Positions 1-5,852 of a DNA stretch of 7,273 bases are shown in pieces. The stretch covers positions 1 to 7,273 of the forward strand of contig JAOPZO010000341.1 of the NCBI GenBank assembly GCA_025964065.1, in the 5' to 3' direction. Position 1 is the first letter of the stretch; each line of letters opens with the position of its first letter. The translations under genes and the position numbers were made by a program. The DNA comes from Solirubrobacterales bacterium. GTDB lineage: Bacteria; Actinomycetota; Thermoleophilia; Solirubrobacterales; Solirubrobacteraceae. The notes beneath the pieces are model-generated. The model was given only the letters and a program-made list of their open reading frames with translations. It had not been told where the DNA came from and did not search any database.

Positions 1-1
1 C

Positions 2-418
2 GTTGACCTGTGCGCCCTGGCTCACGAGATCGAGGACGTTCGGGTCGACGCGCCCGACGCGCTGCCTGCCGCCGAAGGCGACCCCGAGATCGTGCGCCGG
101 GCCCTCGCGCCGCTGGTCGAGAACGCCCGTCGTCACGCCCGCGGGGACGTCCGCCTGATCCTGTCGGCCAGGGGCGGGACCGTCTGCATCGCCGTGCGCG
201 ACGACGGCCCCGGAGTCGATCCCGTGCTCGGCGACCGCGCCTTCGACCCCGGCGTGCGCGGCTCCGACAGCGACGGTGCCGGCCTCGGCCTCGCGCTGGC
301 TCGCCGACTGGCGCGCTCCTGCGGCGGCGACGTCGTGCTCGGCCCCGGGCCAGGCGGCGACCTCGTCCTCGAGCTTCCCACGGTCGGTCGACGCGAGCCC
401 GACGGCTCCGGAAGCTGA
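2..418 (+). CDS. Sensor histidine kinase, C-terminal part (5' truncated by window edge)
   Basis: This is the last 138 residues of a two-component sensor kinase, and its start lies outside the window. The fragment is the HATPase_c (GHKL) domain, which binds ATP for autophosphorylation. An N box is visible as LVENARRHA (Asn at fragment residue 41), a G1 box as DDGPG (67-71), an F-box-like AFDPGVRG (80-87) and a G2 box GAGLGL (92-97). The domain runs almost to the stop, as is usual for membrane sensor kinases. The partner regulator and the sensing domain are not visible. The downstream membrane-protein gene begins after about 50-75 bases on the same strand, so the kinase may be co-transcribed with, or may control, the COG4705-type and FTR1-type genes. 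That link is inference from position only. Confidence 0.9.
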   Translation, partial: VDLCALAHEIEDVRVDAPDALPAAEGDPEIVRRALAPLVENARRHARGDVRLILSARGGTVCIAVRDDGPGVDPVLGDRAFDPGVRGSDSDGAGLGLALARRLARSCGGDVVLGPGPGGDLVLELPTVGRREPDGSGS

Positions 419-493
419 CGGCGACCCGGGGAGGCGCGCCGCCGAGCGCCGCAGTCAGGTCCTCGCAAGGTGCCCGAGCCGAAGCTGCCGGCC

Positions 494-1291
494 ATGAGCA
501 CCACCACCGCTTCCTCGACGGCCGGCCGACGTCTGCTGAACAAGGTGCCCCAGGTCACCGTGTTCTTCTGGGTCATCAAGATCATGGCCACGACCATCGG
601 AGAGACGGCCGCCGACTACCTGAACGTCGACCTCGGCTTCGGCCTGACGAACACGACCTACCTCACCGGGGCGCTGCTCGCCGTCCTGCTGCTCGTCCAG
701 TTCCGCCTGCGCCGCTACGTCCCTGTGGCGTACTGGTCGGTCGTGGTGGTCATCAGCGTCTTCGGCACCCTGATCACCGACAACATGACCGACGCCTACG
801 GGGTGCCGCTCACCACCAGCACCCCGATCTTCGCCGCGCTGCTCGCCGTCGTGTTCGGCGTCTGGTACGCCGTCGAGCGGACCCTGTCGATCCACTCCAT
901 CGTCACCGGGCGCCGCGAGGCCTTCTACTGGCTGGCCATCCTCTTCACCTTCGCCCTCGGCACCGCCGCCGGCGACCTCGTCTCAGAGAAGGCCGACCTC
1001 GGCTACGCCGTCTCGATCGTCATCTTCGGCGCCGCGATCGCGGTCGTGGCCGCCGCGCACTACGGGGCCGGGGTGCACGCCGTCCTGACGTTCTGGCTGG
1101 CCTACATCCTCACCCGTCCGCTCGGCGCGTCGATCGGCGACGAGCTCTCCTCGCACTCCAAGAGGTACGGCGGCCTCGGGCTCGGCGCCAACGCGACGTC
1201 GTTCCTGTTCCTCGCCTGCATCATCGCCCTGGTCTCCTACCTCACCGTGTCCGACCGCGATCGGCTTCCCCCGGTCGAGACGACCTATTAG
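494..1291 (+). CDS. COG4705-type multi-pass membrane protein with fourfold internal repeat
   Basis: A 265-residue integral membrane protein that resembles the uncharacterised COG4705 family of membrane-anchored proteins (recognised from memory). About eight hydrophobic helices can be drawn. The pattern W-x9-G-x4-D occurs four times at exact spacing: W26/G36/D41, W81/G91/D96, W146/G156/D161 and W201/G211/D216. The protein therefore looks like four copies of a two-helix hairpin, or a duplicated pair, each with an aspartate at a helix end. Such buried or interfacial acids would suit cation binding or transport, but no activity is established here. The ATG at 494 is chosen because family members have a short N-terminus. 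An in-frame GTG at 470 would add 8 residues, and neither start has a strong ribosome site. The FTR1-type gene starts 13 bases after the stop, which suggests an operon. Confidence 0.82.
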   Translation: MSTTTASSTAGRRLLNKVPQVTVFFWVIKIMATTIGETAADYLNVDLGFGLTNTTYLTGALLAVLLLVQFRLRRYVPVAYWSVVVVISVFGTLITDNMTDAYGVPLTTSTPIFAALLAVVFGVWYAVERTLSIHSIVTGRREAFYWLAILFTFALGTAAGDLVSEKADLGYAVSIVIFGAAIAVVAAAHYGAGVHAVLTFWLAYILTRPLGASIGDELSSHSKRYGGLGLGANATSFLFLACIIALVSYLTVSDRDRLPPVETTY

Positions 1292-1304
1292 GATGCCCTA
1301 ACCC

Positions 1305-2381
1305 ATGGCCGAACCCGCAGCGTCCCAGTCCTCCGCCGCCAAGGCCCCGGCCGGCGGGTTCCGGACGCCCTGGTGGCTGCTCGGCCTCGCGCTGGTCGCC
1401 GGCGCCGTCTACCTGATGGCGACCGCGGACACCGGCCCGGCCGACCCGACCGATGCCACCGTCCCGCAGAGCCACACCACGGTCGTGTTCAACAGCGCGA
1501 TCATCGTGTTCCGGGAGGGCCTCGAGGCGGTCCTGATCTTCGCGGCGATCACGGCGAGCTTCCGGGGCGCCAACCGCGCCCGGCGCCGGCCCGTGGTGCT
1601 GGGCGCCGCTTCCGCGTTCGGCTTCGCGGTCGTGACCTGGTTCATCGTGCAAGCGGTCCTGGACGCGGCGTCGTCGCTGGGACCCAAGCTCGAGGCGATC
1701 ACCGGGTTCATCGCCGTGGTCGTACTGCTGCTGATCCTCAACTGGTTCGTCCACAAGGTCTACTGGACCTCGTGGATCGGCAAGCACCACCGCCAGCGCC
1801 GCAAGCTGCTGGCCTCGAGCGGGATCGGCGCGACCGCCGGCCTCGTCGCGCTGGGCTTCACGAGCGTCTACCGCGAGGGCTTCGAGGTCGTGCTGTTCCT
1901 GCAGAACCTCAAGTTGAAGGAGGGCGGGGGCCCCGTCATCGAGGGCCTGCTGCTCGGCCTGGCGGCGACCGCCGTCGTCGGCGTGGTCACGTTCGTCCTG
2001 CACGCGAAGCTGCCGTACAAGCGCATGCTCATCGTCACCGGCGGCATGGTCGGCGTCGTGCTCGTGGTGATGATCGGCGGGACCGCCCTGAGCTTCCAGG
2101 AGCTCGGATGGATCCCGCGTCACGACCTGCCGTTCGACGTGCCCGGCTGGATGGGCTCCTGGTTCGAGGTCTACGGCACCTACGAGACCGTCGGCACCCA
2201 GATCCTCGCCGGCGCGTTCGTCATCGGCTCCTACTACCTCGCCGAGTACCTCAAGGTCACCCGCCCGACGCGGCGCGGCCGGGTTCCGCACGCGATGCGC
2301 GCGACCGAGGCGCCCGCGCACGAGGCGACCGCAGCCGACGCCGGCGAGGACGCTCCGGCCTTCGCCGGACTCGTCCGCTGA
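1305..2381 (+). CDS. FTR1-family iron permease-like membrane protein
   Basis: A 358-residue multi-pass membrane protein of the FTR1/EfeU family, whose known members carry iron across the cytoplasmic membrane. Two copies of the family's REGxE signature are present, REGLE at residues 70-74 and REGFE at 190-194. In FTR1 proteins these glutamates are needed for iron translocation. Hydrophobic segments lie at about 21-39, 61-83, 98-120, 132-149, 173-189, 212-232, 240-262 and 296-315. The first is an extra N-terminal helix before the canonical core, and the tail from about 320 is hydrophilic and probably cytoplasmic. An AGGA at 1290-1293 precedes the ATG by 11 bases and overlaps the stop of the upstream gene, which supports co-transcription. 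No EfeO or EfeB partner is seen in the window. The substrate could be iron or another divalent metal. Confidence 0.9.
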   Translation: MAEPAASQSSAAKAPAGGFRTPWWLLGLALVAGAVYLMATADTGPADPTDATVPQSHTTVVFNSAIIVFREGLEAVLIFAAITASFRGANRARRRPVVLGAASAFGFAVVTWFIVQAVLDAASSLGPKLEAITGFIAVVVLLLILNWFVHKVYWTSWIGKHHRQRRKLLASSGIGATAGLVALGFTSVYREGFEVVLFLQNLKLKEGGGPVIEGLLLGLAATAVVGVVTFVLHAKLPYKRMLIVTGGMVGVVLVVMIGGTALSFQELGWIPRHDLPFDVPGWMGSWFEVYGTYETVGTQILAGAFVIGSYYLAEYLKVTRPTRRGRVPHAMRATEAPAHEATAADAGEDAPAFAGLVR

Positions 2382-2433
2382 GGCTCAGGCGTTCAGCCTG
2401 CCGTCAGGCGCGCCGGGGCACCATGGGGCGCTC

Positions 2434-3249
2434 ATGGACATCCTCCAGGCAGTGGTCCTCGGCGTGGTCGAGGGCGTCACCGAGTTCCTCCCCGTCTCAT
2501 CGACGGGGCATCTGACCATCGCCGAGCGGCTGCTCGGCCTGCCGGTCGACGACGACGCCGTGACCGCGTTCACCGCGGTGGTGCAGATGGGGGCGATCGC
2601 CGCGGTGCTGCTGTTCTTCCGCGAGGACCTGCTGCGGCTGCTGCGCGGGTTCCTCGGCGGCCTCCGCTCCTCCGCGGCCCGCACCGGCGAGGACTGGCGC
2701 CTCGCGATCGCGGTGCTGGCGGGGTCGATCCCCATCGGCATCGTGGGCTTCGCCGCCAAGGACGCCATCAAGGGCCCGCTGCGCAGCCTCTGGGTCGTCG
2801 GCGCCGCACTGGTCGTGTGGTCGGCGGCCATGGTCCTGGCCGAGCGCCACGCCCGCCAGACCCGCGACGACCACGACCTCACGCGCAACGACGCGCTCAA
2901 GATCGGCCTGGCTCAGTGCGTCGCGTTGATCCCCGGCGTCTCCCGCTCCGGTGCCACGATCTCCGCCGGCCTGGCCCTGGGCTACGACCGCGTCACCGCA
3001 ACCCGCCTGTCGTTCTTCATGGCCATCCCGGCGCTCACCGCCGCCGGCCTGCTCGAGCTCAAGGACGCCGTAGGTCACGGCGTCGGCCTGCGTTCCACGC
3101 TGGTCGGCACCGCCGTCGCCTTCGTCGTGGCCTACGCGTCGATCGCCTGGCTGCTGCGCTTCGTCGCAGGCCACGCGCTCACAGCGTTCGTGCCGTACCG
3201 CGTGGCCGTGGGCGCGACGGTGCTCATCGCGCTCAGCCTCGGCTGGTGA
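2434..3249 (+). CDS. uppP: Undecaprenyl-diphosphatase UppP (BacA)
   Basis: A 271-residue membrane phosphatase, typical in length. It converts undecaprenyl diphosphate to the monophosphate, which recycles the lipid carrier for peptidoglycan and other wall polymers. Overproduction of such enzymes is known to give bacitracin resistance. Both family signatures are intact: the glutamate-rich motif with E13 and E17 followed by PVSSTGH (20-26), and PGVSRSGAT (167-175) with the conserved Arg171. Alternating hydrophobic segments run the whole length. The ATG at 2434 is preceded by GGGG at 2425-2428. An ATG at 2423 is out of frame. The gene lies 52 bases after the FTR1-type gene on the same strand, so read-through is possible, but the functions are not obviously linked. 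Confidence 0.96.
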   Translation: MDILQAVVLGVVEGVTEFLPVSSTGHLTIAERLLGLPVDDDAVTAFTAVVQMGAIAAVLLFFREDLLRLLRGFLGGLRSSAARTGEDWRLAIAVLAGSIPIGIVGFAAKDAIKGPLRSLWVVGAALVVWSAAMVLAERHARQTRDDHDLTRNDALKIGLAQCVALIPGVSRSGATISAGLALGYDRVTATRLSFFMAIPALTAAGLLELKDAVGHGVGLRSTLVGTAVAFVVAYASIAWLLRFVAGHALTAFVPYRVAVGATVLIALSLGW

Positions 3250-3260
3250 CACAGACCCGG

Positions 3261-3293
3261 ACCCGATCGGCGTTGTCGCTCTGATCAGGGTTT
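3261..3293 (+). terminator. Possible terminator after uppP
   Basis: ACCCGATC at 3261-3268 pairs with GATC-A-GGGT at 3283-3291, giving eight pairs with one bulged A. A short T run (3291-3293) follows. It begins 11 bases after the uppP stop, where a terminator is expected. The loop is 14 bases long and the T tract is weak, so this remains tentative. Confidence 0.35.
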
Positions 3294-3369
3294 CGGGGCC
3301 AGCGTTCAGCGCCGCGGCGACGTCACGCGGGGGCTTGTCGCCCAGGCCGTCGTGCGGCCGGTGGTGGTC
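3292..3369 (-). pseudogene. Short transposase/integrase-core-like remnant
   Basis: On the minus strand this stretch reads DHHRPHDGLGDKPP followed by RDVAAALNAGPE. The pattern (Y/N)xxRPHxxLGxxxP is typical of the end of the rve-type catalytic core in IS3- and IS481-like transposases. No full transposase, DDE residues or terminal inverted repeats are visible. Upstream, the same frame stays open but is not recognisable, and downstream it runs into the antisense of uppP. If real, it is a decayed insertion-sequence fragment. The match is short and could be chance in such GC-rich DNA. Confidence 0.25.
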
Positions 3370-3841
3370 CCTGGTGATACCCGGGCGAGCACGGCGGCGG
3401 TCGGACCCGGTTTTCCCCGACAGCCGCTCCGCGCCGGCCGCGAGGAAGTCCCACGCCACGTCCTGAGCAGGCTGTCGGCGGGGTCGTGAGCGGTTCATGC
3501 CGTGAGAGGCCTCGGACGTGCTCTCGACCGAGGTGTCGACCAGCTCCGGGGGCCAGGCCAAGCTCCGAAGGTGCGAAGAGCCATCGAAGCACTGGTCCGG
3601 GTGGCCGAGCGATTCGGCGGCGCGCCGCCCGTCGAGGTCCGCGATGAGCGAGGCGCACTCAGCGAACTGATCCAGCGAGCCGGCGGAACGAGCGCTCGGG
3701 GCTATCGGTGTGGCAGATCGCCCGTGCGGTGTCTCACTGCCGGCTCGAGCCGCGAAGGCGCTCGAATGGCTCGGGCAAGCACTCCGGGGGATGGTGTCGG
3801 ACGGATGGAGGACGGGCTGCCGGACGCGCTCCTCCGAGACG
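3294..3841. other. Gene-free stretch between uppP and tRNA-Leu
   Basis: About 550 bases with no convincing gene. Open frames exist on both strands because stop codons are rare at this GC content. None has a ribosome site, a recognisable motif or a protein-like composition. The plus-strand frame from 3502 even runs across the tRNA gene. The only hint of past coding is the transposase-like remnant at the left end. Because the stretch abuts the 3' end of a tRNA gene, it may be the scar of an old integrated element, but no copy of the tRNA end was found in it. Confidence 0.5.
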
Positions 3842-3871
3842 AAGAGAGCCCCGCGTTGGCGGGGCTCTCTT
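3842..3871 (-). terminator. Perfect 13-bp hairpin terminator of tRNA-Leu (symmetrical)
   Basis: AAGAGAGCCCCGC (3842-3854) and GCGGGGCTCTCTT (3859-3871) are exact reverse complements around a GTTG loop. The hairpin starts 7 bases beyond the discriminator base of the minus-strand tRNA-Leu, so it should end that transcript. The arms are symmetrical, so it would also stop transcripts arriving on the plus strand. The GC core is shared with the rnpB terminator. Confidence 0.88.
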
Positions 3872-3878
3872 ACTCACA

Positions 3879-3962
<84 letters not shown>

Positions 3963-3972
3963 GCGGTTGGCG

Positions 3973-3978
3973 ATGGTA
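3973..3978 (-). promoter_or_regulatory. Probable -10 box of the tRNA-Leu gene
   Basis: TACCAT on the minus strand matches the actinobacterial TANNNT -10 pattern. It ends 10 bases before the mature tRNA 5' end, so a leader of only about 4 nt would be left for RNase P to remove. No good -35 is visible. Confidence 0.45.
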
Positions 3979-4017
3979 GCGCGAGCGGCCCTCCGCGCGT
4001 CTCCCGACCACCCGTGC

Positions 4018-4046
4018 TTGCTTCCGTCCACACCCCCCGCTAGCTT
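4018..4046 (+). promoter_or_regulatory. lexA promoter
   Basis: TTGCTT (4018-4023) and TAGCTT (4041-4046) form -35 and -10 elements with an ideal 17-base spacer. The expected start site, around 4053, falls inside the LexA operator at 4050-4063. LexA binding there would block transcription, which is the usual autoregulated layout. Confidence 0.7.
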
Positions 4047-4049
4047 GTG

Positions 4050-4063
4050 CGAACACATGTTCG
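4050..4063 (+). promoter_or_regulatory. SOS box (LexA operator) of lexA
   Basis: CGAACACATGTTCG fits the Gram-positive/actinobacterial LexA consensus CGAACRNRYGTTYG at every position. It lies just downstream of the -10 box and 40 bases before the lexA start codon, so it should mediate autorepression and SOS induction of lexA and the overlapping downstream gene. An exact reverse-complement copy lies before the ImuB-like gene. Confidence 0.93.
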
Positions 4064-4103
4064 TCCCACTGCCTCGCCGCACCCGCCACCCGGAGGAACG
4101 CTG

Positions 4104-4736
4104 ATGGACCTCACGAAGCGCCAGCAGGAGATCTTCGACTTCATCAAGCGCTACAGCGCGACGCACGGCTACCCGCCGACGGTCCGTGACATCGGCAAGG
4201 CCGTCGGCCTCGCGTCCTCCTCGACGGTCCACGCCCACCTCGCGAACCTCGAGAAGCTCGGGCTGCTGCGGCGCGATCCGTCCAAGCCGCGGGCCATCGA
4301 GCTCCTCGACCGCGTGACGGAGAGCGTCGTCGAGAACGTCCGGGCGCTCGTGTCGGGCCCCGGGCTTCCCGTGGTCGGCAACGTCGCGGCCGGGCAGCCC
4401 CTCCTCGCCGAGGAGAACATCGAGGAGTACATGCAGGTCCCGGAGGTCGCGGGCGGCGGCGGTGGCACGGGCGAGTACGTGCTGCGCGTGCGCGGCGAGT
4501 CGATGATCGATGCCGGCATCCTCGAGGGCGATTACGTCGTCGTGAGCCCCCAGGAGACGGCGCGTGACGGCGAGATCATCGTCGCGCTCGTGGGGGAGGA
4601 GGCGACCGTCAAGCGCTTCTTCCGCGAGACGGACCACATCCGCCTGCAGCCCGAGAACAAGACGATGGACCCGATCCGCTCGAAGGACGTGCGGATCATG
4701 GGCCGGGTCGTCGGCCTTTTCCGGAGCGTGTCGTGA
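4104..4736 (+). CDS. lexA: SOS repressor LexA
   Basis: A 210-residue repressor-protease that controls the SOS DNA-damage regulon in the cytoplasm. The N-terminal winged helix (about 1-66) has TKRQQEIFDFI and a recognition helix around SSSTVHAHL (38-46). The C-terminal S24 self-cleavage domain has the scissile Ala96-Gly97 bond in NVAAGQP, the catalytic Ser133 in RGESM and Lys170 in EATVKRF, so it should respond to RecA filaments. A glycine-rich loop (117-123) precedes the catalytic serine segment. The ATG at 4104 has a strong GGAGGAA ribosome site (4092-4098) and gives the standard N-terminus. A longer reading from 4047 would run through the operator and is rejected. The stop overlaps the ATG of the next gene by one base. 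Confidence 0.98.
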   Translation: MDLTKRQQEIFDFIKRYSATHGYPPTVRDIGKAVGLASSSTVHAHLANLEKLGLLRRDPSKPRAIELLDRVTESVVENVRALVSGPGLPVVGNVAAGQPLLAEENIEEYMQVPEVAGGGGGTGEYVLRVRGESMIDAGILEGDYVVVSPQETARDGEIIVALVGEEATVKRFFRETDHIRLQPENKTMDPIRSKDVRIMGRVVGLFRSVS

Positions 4737-5107
4737 TGGCGACGCTCACACGGGACGTCGAGCGGCCGGCCTTCCTGGACCGTCCGTCCGAGGAACAGCT
4801 GTCCTTCGGCGGCGGCGTGACGGCGCCCGCACGCGGCCGGGAGGCGGGGCGCGGTGACGGCGCACGGGTGCCGCTCTCCGAGCGGCTCCGCGCCGAGCGG
4901 GACACCGCGGGTGGCGTCGGATCCGGTGCTTCACGTGCCCGGACGACACGGGGTGGCGGCGCGACGCTCGACGACGTGCTCGTCGGCGCCTGGGAGGGCC
5001 TGTCGGCCCGCCGCCCCGTGGCGTGCCCGGTCTGCGCCGGGCCGATGCAGCCGCGGGCCGTCGCGGCCGGCGGTGCGTGCGGGGACTGCGGGTCGCAGCT
5101 GCGCTGA
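4736..5107 (+). CDS. Small protein with C-terminal zinc ribbon, in the lexA operon
   Basis: A 123-residue protein of unknown function. Its ATG shares the final A of the lexA stop (TGATG), and GGAG at 4723-4726 inside lexA is a suitable ribosome site, so translation is probably coupled to lexA and induced with it. The N-terminus carries QLSFGGG soon after the start (about residues 22-28). This loosely resembles the QL(S/D)LF sliding-clamp-binding peptide but is one hydrophobic residue short. The middle (about 30-75) is rich in Arg, Gly and Ala and probably disordered. The end has paired cysteines CPVC (97-100) and CGDC (115-118), a compact treble-clef or zinc-ribbon pattern that likely binds one zinc. 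I do not recognise a named family. Its position and cysteines suggest a DNA-damage or nucleic-acid role, which is inference. Codon usage matches a real gene. Confidence 0.8.
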   Translation: MATLTRDVERPAFLDRPSEEQLSFGGGVTAPARGREAGRGDGARVPLSERLRAERDTAGGVGSGASRARTTRGGGATLDDVLVGAWEGLSARRPVACPVCAGPMQPRAVAAGGACGDCGSQLR

Positions 5108-5169
5108 GACGCGCGTTGCAGGCGCACAACCTGGCGCACCGGAAACGTGTTCCTGGGTAGGCCTGGTTC

Positions 5170-5230
5170 ACGACGCTCCCCGTCGGCCCCGCGCGGAAGC
5201 TCAGAGCGCGAGGCCGACGAGGGGCGTCGT
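5170..5230 (+). terminator. Long near-perfect hairpin after the lexA operon
   Basis: Two 19-base arms (5170-5188 and 5212-5230) pair with one G-T wobble and one C-A mismatch. Within the loop, CGCGC (5190-5194) pairs with GCGCG (5206-5210), leaving an apical loop GGAAGCTCAGA. No T tract follows. It lies 62 bases after the zinc-ribbon gene and ends just upstream of the rnpB promoter. The simplest reading is the lexA operon terminator. A processing site or small structured RNA is also possible. Confidence 0.55.
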
Positions 5231-5247
5231 CCGCGTTCCCGGGCCGA

Positions 5248-5277
5248 TCGGCAGGGAATGCGGTGGCGCGCTACGGT
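5248..5277 (+). promoter_or_regulatory. rnpB promoter
   Basis: TACGGT (5272-5277) matches the TANNNT -10 pattern and ends 7 bases before the predicted 5' end of the RNase P RNA. TCGGCA (5248-5253) matches TTGACA at four of six positions with an 18-base spacer. The agreement between the -10 position and the P1 helix start supports both calls. Confidence 0.6.
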
Positions 5278-5284
5278 CCCGGGC

Positions 5285-5600
5285 GCAGGTCAGGCAGTCG
5301 CGGAGGCCCTCGGGCCTTCGAGGAAAGTCCGGACACCACAGGGCGAGGTGGTCGGGGAACCGACCCGGGGAAACCCGCGGGAAAGTGCCACAGAAACACA
5401 CCGCCGATGGCGCGTCCGCGCGCACAGGCAAGGTTGAAATGGTGCGGTAAGAGCGCACCGGCGTCGTGGTGACACGGCGGCCAGGCAAACCCCACCTGGT
5501 GCTAGGCCAAGCAGGACCGTTCGCAGGCTGCCCGCCGAGGTCCAGGTAGGCCGCACAGATGGATGACTGCCCAACGACAGGATCCGGCTTACCGACCTGC
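5285..5600 (+). ncRNA. rnpB: RNase P RNA (bacterial type A, compact)
   Basis: The catalytic RNA of RNase P, which trims 5' leaders from precursor tRNAs. Conserved blocks appear in order: CAGTCGCGG, GAGGAAAGTCCGGAC, GGGAAAGTGCCACAGAAACA, CCGCCGATGGC, GGTAAGAGCGCACC, AGGCAAACCCCACC, AGGCCAAGCAGG, AGATGGATGACTGCC and ATCCGGCTTAC. The ends are set by the P1 helix, GCAGGTC (5285-5291) pairing with GACCTGC (5594-5600). The arrangement is type A. At about 316 nt it is shorter than the roughly 350-420 nt usual for this class. The shortening is visible in P3 (a small GGCCC-TCG-GGGCC-like hairpin) and the P13/P14 region. It has its own promoter and a hairpin terminator 5 bases beyond P1. Confidence 0.96.
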
Positions 5601-5604
5601 TGTC

Positions 5605-5634
5605 GGGCGGGCCCCGCTCCGGCGGGGCTCGCCC
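5605..5634 (+). terminator. rnpB terminator
   Basis: GGGCGGGCCCCGC (5605-5617) pairs with GCGGGGCTCGCCC (5622-5634) along 13 bases with one G-T pair, around the loop TCCG. It begins 5 bases after the P1 helix of the RNase P RNA. There is no T tract, as often in GC-rich actinobacteria. Confidence 0.8.
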
Positions 5635-5838
5635 CATCGCGCTTCCGGGGCCCCTGGGTCAGCCCTGGCGCGGTGCAGCTCGCGGGCACCGGGAGGTCGA
5701 AGGACGCGTCGGGGGCGCTGGCCGGCACCGGGACGCGCCAGCGCGCACTCCGGGTGTCGAGTGCCCGGCGGCCCGGCGCGACGTGCACCGGGGCTCCCCG
5801 CTCGGGCGACGCGGGCGCGCGTCCCGGCGCCGCGGGAC

Positions 5839-5844
5839 TACGCT
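5839..5844 (+). promoter_or_regulatory. Probable -10 box of the SCP2-like gene (leaderless)
   Basis: TACGCT matches TANNNT and ends 8 bases before the ATG at 5853, so transcription would begin at or next to the start codon. No ribosome site precedes that ATG, consistent with a leaderless mRNA. No clear -35 is seen. Confidence 0.45.
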
Positions 5845-5852
5845 GGCGCCCG

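Noticed and set aside
10..1416. Long plus-strand open frame of 468 codons
   Set aside because: It spans the histidine kinase and COG4705-type genes in another frame and is an Arg/Pro-rich shadow of low stop-codon density.
2386..2400. CAGGC-GTTCA-GCCTG hairpin between the FTR1-type gene and uppP
   Set aside because: The stem has only five base pairs and no T tract. It is too weak to call a terminator in DNA this rich in GC.
2497..3561. Minus-strand open frame of 354 codons antisense to uppP
   Set aside because: Most of it is the antisense shadow of uppP, with low-complexity Asp/Arg/Gly content. Only a short segment at 3292-3369 is kept, as a possible transposase remnant.
3300..3878. Direct repeat of the tRNA-Leu 3' end (att site)
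   Set aside because: I looked for the T-arm and acceptor sequence in the flanking gap and found no convincing second copy.
5139..5154. GGAAACGTGTTCC, SOS-box-like
   Set aside because: It lacks the GAAC-N4-GTTC spacing and the outer C and G, so it does not fit the LexA consensus.
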